Source: Acaryochloris sp. CCMEE 5410
GTDB taxonomy: Bacteria > Cyanobacteriota > Cyanobacteriia > Thermosynechococcales > Thermosynechococcaceae
Direction: 5' to 3'
DNA: 64,000 bases
NCBI RefSeq assembly: GCF_000238775.2
Contig: NZ_AFEJ02000001.1
Span: 2,666,001-2,730,000, forward strand
The translations under genes were made by a program, and so were the position numbers. Shown here piece after piece: positions 60,524-64,000 of the stretch; the first letter of the stretch is position 1, and the number at the start of each line of letters is the position of its first letter. The notes under the pieces are model-generated. The model did not search any database. It saw only the letters and a program-made list of their open reading frames with translations, and was not told the origin of the DNA.

Positions 60524-63115
60524 CTATAGCGGCCGGATGCGAATATTCCGAAACTGCACTACTTCGGTATGGCACTGCAAACCAATAAAGCCATCTGATC
60601 GCTTGGTTCCATCACTATTTGGAGCATTCTCTTGCCCCGGAGGCTGCAGTACAGGGAACGTCCCTTGAGACACCAGCTGGTCGTTGAGTTTCACCTCAAT
60701 CTGATCTCCTTCTAGCCTAATTTCATAGCTATTCCAAAAATCTCGACTACTGTCAGTCCGGGAGCTAATTTGCTTGGCAGCCCATTGTTGTGCGGGGAAG
60801 ACTTCGTACACGGCTCCTGTTCGATGGAACGGACTGCCATACACACTATTTCCAGGATTAAACTGTAAGCCTCGCTCATCAATTTGGACTTCGATGGATG
60901 AATTGTAGAAGTTTTCACTATCGAGAATCAGTGGCCTAGGGATGCGGAGAAAAATACCGGAATTGGCGGTAATATCAAAGCTTTTCCACTCTAGCTTGAG
61001 AATAAAATCACTAAAGCTAGCGAGGGTATACCATAGGACACCGAGGACACTATTAAACCCAGGATTTTCAATCCCCGCACTCAGAATCGGTTGATCGGCA
61101 TTGACATCAAAGAAGGGGATTTGGCCGTCAAACTGGCCCCCCACATATTGCCAACCATCCGCCCCATAGTCGCCCGTATAAAGGGGCTGAAATCCAGCTT
61201 CATCGGTGCTGGGCGTAGCAGGTTGATATCGCTCCACAATCGAACGGGCTACCTTGCGAGCCAAGGCTAGACCGGTGGGAACGGGATTAGCCGATCCAGC
61301 TGTGGGGAAGAGGGCTTGATCGGCGCAATAGGCGTTATAGATATGGTGAAATCTGCCATTCACATCTGTGACTGAGTTGCGGAAATCGGTTCCCATCCAG
61401 AGGGTGCCGCACTCATGGTAGGTGGTGCCAATCCCATCTTCGTCACTCGTCTCCCTATCTGGATCAAAATACTGAATATTGCCATTGGGGTCAGTCTCGG
61501 TGGCACTGGCAAGGGGTTGACCTGCCAAGGTAGCGATCAAGTTAAATGCAGAACCGGACTGATCTCCTCGCACTTTTTGATCAGCAGGGGTTTCTACAAA
61601 GCGAACGTAGGCTTTGGGCACCCGCAGTTCTTGACCATTTTCAAAATAGAGATCATCTCCTGTACCGCCAAAGGGATTGACATTCATCCAGCTGGTGGGG
61701 GAATTAATATTGCCAACGGCAGCAGTTTTATCACCAAACATTTCCCCGCAGGTGCGAATGCCGATCACGATGCGATCGCTAATCGGTTCTGCCGTTTGTG
61801 CTGCCAAGATTTTGTCTAACTCCTCAAAGTTAGGCACCATCCGGTAGAGGAATTCCTCGGGGTTATTGGCGGCTCCGGGGAAAGCCGAGGTATTCATATT
61901 GGGGGCTGCATAGAACTGAAAATGGAACTGTCCTTCACCCGCAGGGGTATCGGTTTTGCCCCGAATATTAAGAGCAGCGGTTTGCAGTTCAGTGTCAAGC
62001 TGGTTGGGAACCCCCAGAAGATCACGCTTCACTTTCCAGACAAAGTTGCCGCGCACATGGGCCATTAAATTACGGCCCATGAGCTCTCCATTGGGGGCTA
62101 AGGCTGCAGGCCGAGGGAAAGAATTGAGGGCAAGGCGTGTGGAATTGATGGTATTCCCGGCCAGAACCACGGAGGCACTGGGCTGGAGCGGCAATCGAAC
62201 CACTTGGGCCTGGGCAGGGTCTTTGGGATTATCGGCAAACTGATTTTTCAGGGCTACTACGACTTCCGTCACCACCCCATTCACGGTTTCGAGTTTCAAG
62301 ACTTCGGCATTGGGAACCAGAAACAGGCGACGATCGGCGTTATTGGCATTGGTTTGATCATTATCTTGACGAATGTTATCGAGCAGCAACGGCAAACTGC
62401 TGAACTTATCCATACTAAAAAGCCCCGAGCCAGGGGATTGACCGAGGACGGCAATGGGGGCATCTTCCACAGTGGTTAAGCGTTCGTTCTCGCCTAGAAC
62501 ACTACTGGCTCTCTGCTTGAGGATGTCGAACAGATCGCCATTGATAAAATCGGCAGCGGGCACGGCCCCAATTTCGCGTTCAATAAACTCATACCCGTCA
62601 GGTTGACCCGTTTGGAGTAGGTACTCTCGCACATCATCAGGCCATTGGTTGAGATCGGCCTCGGTCAAGCGCGGTGTCCATCCCCCCCAAAACAAAGATT
62701 TTCCGCCGACACATTTATGGTGCTGGACAAACTGACCGCTATTGGCATAGTTAGGCTCCGTAATTTGAGTCCGGTCTGACTCGACGATGGGCTCCAGGGT
62801 AACACCAAATAAGCCCCCAATCCGAGTCATATTTTGGAAATGTTCACTGATTAAGAAGGGGCCTGCCTCTAGCACTAAAATCCGGGGCTGGACCGCTGCC
62901 ATTTGGGTAAATTCAAAGATTTTGGTGGCACAGTAGGCACCATACATGCCAGACCCAATCACAACAACATCAAAGGGGCCACCTGTTTGGGCCGATTGGA
63001 TTTCGGGCCAGGTATTGCAGACAAAGCGGGCAATTCCATCGATGGCAAAGGTTGTTCTTTGCAGATCGGGTAGGGGAAGGGGCTGACCGGTATCAGCCAA
63101 TCTATTTAACGGCAT
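60524..63115 (-). CDS. GMC oxidoreductase fused to DUF1080 (3-keto-glycoside hydrolase) domain
   Basis: An 863-aa two-domain protein. Residues 48-625 are an FAD-dependent GMC oxidoreductase: FAD motif VVIGSGMYGAYC (50-61), GGKSLFWGGWTP near 138, catalytic His in YHECGTLWMG near 565 and Asn in GSANPVPTG near 607. Residues about 640-863 are a DUF1080 (3-keto-disaccharide hydrolase, concanavalin-like) domain: WKSFDITANSGIFLRI and GFIGLQCHTEVVQFRNIRIRPL. GMC glucoside 3-dehydrogenases make 3-keto sugars; DUF1080 proteins cleave 3-keto glycosides. The fusion suggests one enzyme that oxidises and then breaks a glycoside bond. No signal peptide is evident. Confidence 0.88.
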   Translation of the reverse strand: MPLNRLADTGQPLPLPDLQRTTFAIDGIARFVCNTWPEIQSAQTGGPFDVVVIGSGMYGAYCATKIFEFTQMAAVQPRILVLEAGPFLISEHFQNMTRIGGLFGVTLEPIVESDRTQITEPNYANSGQFVQHHKCVGGKSLFWGGWTPRLTEADLNQWPDDVREYLLQTGQPDGYEFIEREIGAVPAADFINGDLFDILKQRASSVLGENERLTTVEDAPIAVLGQSPGSGLFSMDKFSSLPLLLDNIRQDNDQTNANNADRRLFLVPNAEVLKLETVNGVVTEVVVALKNQFADNPKDPAQAQVVRLPLQPSASVVLAGNTINSTRLALNSFPRPAALAPNGELMGRNLMAHVRGNFVWKVKRDLLGVPNQLDTELQTAALNIRGKTDTPAGEGQFHFQFYAAPNMNTSAFPGAANNPEEFLYRMVPNFEELDKILAAQTAEPISDRIVIGIRTCGEMFGDKTAAVGNINSPTSWMNVNPFGGTGDDLYFENGQELRVPKAYVRFVETPADQKVRGDQSGSAFNLIATLAGQPLASATETDPNGNIQYFDPDRETSDEDGIGTTYHECGTLWMGTDFRNSVTDVNGRFHHIYNAYCADQALFPTAGSANPVPTGLALARKVARSIVERYQPATPSTDEAGFQPLYTGDYGADGWQYVGGQFDGQIPFFDVNADQPILSAGIENPGFNSVLGVLWYTLASFSDFILKLEWKSFDITANSGIFLRIPRPLILDSENFYNSSIEVQIDERGLQFNPGNSVYGSPFHRTGAVYEVFPAQQWAAKQISSRTDSSRDFWNSYEIRLEGDQIEVKLNDQLVSQGTFPVLQPPGQENAPNSDGTKRSDGFIGLQCHTEVVQFRNIRIRPL

Positions 63116-63410
63116 GAACAGAGACTCCTTGGGATCAAGATGGCATCAAAAATCTCCCCAGGACGGCCAGAGGTAGCATCCGGGGTTTGCTCCGACTGCA
63201 GAGCAGGAGGAAAGTCCTGGTGCAACGGAGGGGAAACGATTGAGTCTTCCAGAAGAGTAAATCAGGAAATTTTGACTGCTATGGTCTTATCAGCGCCACA
63301 GGGCAGGATTATGCAGCTCTTGCTGAAGCAGGGTTTAAGATACCCTCGACTGCCCGCAACATCCTGTTGCTTGAGCAGAGGGTTGAGACGGTTGATTCTT
63401 GGACGCCTAG
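63116..63410. other. Intergenic region upstream of the GMC gene
   Basis: Contains a small hairpin CAGGA...TCCTG (near 63204-63220) and a possible 97-aa plus-strand frame (63140-63433) with no family resemblance or SD, which I do not call a gene. Confidence 0.4.
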
Positions 63411-63683
63411 CTAGTCATCTTGGGAGTAGATAGAAACGCCATAAACAGCAAAACTACCGTAGACAAAGGCAGGCATGATTAACACTGCCCACCATTTTCC
63501 CAACAGCCACCAGTCATTAATGGGGGTATGAGGTTCAATATTGCTGGCAATTAGGAAGCCTATGGCTGTTGCACAGCCACCGATCACGTGGATATACAGG
63601 GGACACTTAAAGCCTGACTGCTGCCAGAGAAACAGGCCACAGAACAGAACCAATACTAGGATGCCAACTTCAAGAGGAGTCAC
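63411..63683 (-). CDS. Small membrane protein, 90 aa
   Basis: A hydrophobic protein with about three membrane helices: VGILVLVLFCGLFLW, YIHVIGGCATAIGFLIA, and WWAVLIMPAFVYGSFAVYGV. The start is taken as GTG 63683, preceded by AGGGA; the frame is open further upstream to ATG 63839, but that part is polar and reads as noncoding. Function unknown. Confidence 0.6.
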   Translation of the reverse strand: MTPLEVGILVLVLFCGLFLWQQSGFKCPLYIHVIGGCATAIGFLIASNIEPHTPINDWWLLGKWWAVLIMPAFVYGSFAVYGVSIYSQDD

Positions 63684-63891
63684 GTTCGTCCCTTTATGCT
63701 TCGTTCTTAGATTTCCCGCTCCGGGAAGCAACCTATCATAGACTGTCGCCTGGTCCTGTGGTCTTGGTCCCCACTGCTGAAGAGAATCGCGATCAAAAAA
63801 TAGACCGATACTTGCCCCCCTGGGAAGGAAGGCCAGCATCAGTCTGGCGTGAGGTTTAGTGTGCTTAGGTAAAGATCTCAGGAGATAGTGC

Positions 63892-64000
63892 TTAGTCGAT
63901 TTTTAGATCTTTCTTTAACCGCAAATCCAGGTCGCGTTCGGGATAGATGACTACGAGGTTGCGATCTCTGGTATCAAAATCGTCATTGCGGCGATCGAAG
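63892..64000 (-). CDS. C-terminal end of an unidentified gene (partial)
   Basis: The minus-strand frame entering from the window edge reads FDRRNDDFDTRDRNLVVIYP, then ERDLDLRLKKDLKID and a TAA stop (63892-63894). The composition is gene-like. The family cannot be told from 35 residues. Confidence 0.55.
   Translation of the reverse strand, partial: FDRRNDDFDTRDRNLVVIYPERDLDLRLKKDLKID

Noticed and set aside
63198-63225. RNase P RNA-like signature GAGGAAAGTCC
   Set aside because: Only this short P4-like string matches; the downstream ACAGAA partner and the remaining helices of rnpB are absent. It is a small hairpin.
63140-63433. 97-aa plus-strand ORF upstream of the GMC gene
   Set aside because: No SD, odd composition and overlap with the 3' end of the convergent small membrane protein gene.

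Overview
The window reads as a chromosomal segment of a cyanobacterium. It carries psbA (photosystem II D1, two copies), ndhG-ndhE of the photosynthetic NDH-1 complex, ycf23, a cyanobacterial-type ssb, and many copies of the HIP1 octamer GCGATCGC (for example 18123, 37652, 38101, 49771). Tandem psbA genes, WD40 proteins and the general gene style resemble Acaryochloris; that genus assignment is inference, not proven by the sequence.

Layout. 1-4.7 kb: ndhG, ndhE, a rhomboid protease, uvrA. 4.9-7.8 kb: a seven-blade WD40 gene separated from a DUF4365-type gene by one in-frame TAG, then a 214-bp MITE-like element with a 7-bp target duplication, then an FAD monooxygenase. 7.9-10.6 kb: two tandem psbA genes, identical in protein, with different promoters and terminators. 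10.6-17.6 kb: HIT protein, ycf23, a nucleotidyltransferase/phosphomannomutase-like fusion, ssb, purD, a methyltransferase and a 59-aa membrane protein. 17.8-24.7 kb: a signalling group of PhnD-like lipoprotein, a DUF3365-HAMP gene broken by a stop codon, an FHA-FHA-ABC exporter and a Ser/Thr kinase. 25.7-30.7 kb: CNNM-like protein, iron-type ABC permease, mnmG, tRNA-Pro.

31-49 kb is one large plus-strand cell-surface polysaccharide locus. It holds an MBOAT acyltransferase with SGNH and SASA esterases, a CDP-6-deoxyhexose branch (rfbF, rfbG, RmlC-like epimerase, SDR), a GT61 enzyme, a complete Kdo operon (kdsD-kdsB-kdsA-kdsC), further glycosyltransferases and two acyltransferase-3 proteins. 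Together they look able to make, decorate and O-acylate an extracellular or capsular glycan containing Kdo and a CDP-derived deoxysugar.

49-54.1 kb is the most striking part. A NACHT/STAND NTPase is divergent from an array of three tandem tRNA-like RNAs (52017-52407), immediately followed by a Ro60/TROVE gene (rsr). Each RNA keeps a tRNA acceptor stem, a D-arm with GG in the loop and a T-arm with TTCRA, but the anticodon region is replaced by a long module. That module holds a GCAA-capped hairpin and, in two of three, the bacterial Y-RNA Ro-binding consensus GNCGAAG. I interpret the array as Y RNAs that mimic tRNA, co-transcribed with their protein partner.

54.2-60 kb is an eroded accessory region: a hypothetical protein, methyltransferases, a truncated glycosyltransferase, about 1.7 kb without a supportable gene, and a GT39-type membrane protein. 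60.5-63.1 kb encodes a GMC oxidoreductase fused to a DUF1080 (3-keto-glycoside hydrolase) domain. The window ends with a small membrane protein and the 3' end of an unidentified gene.
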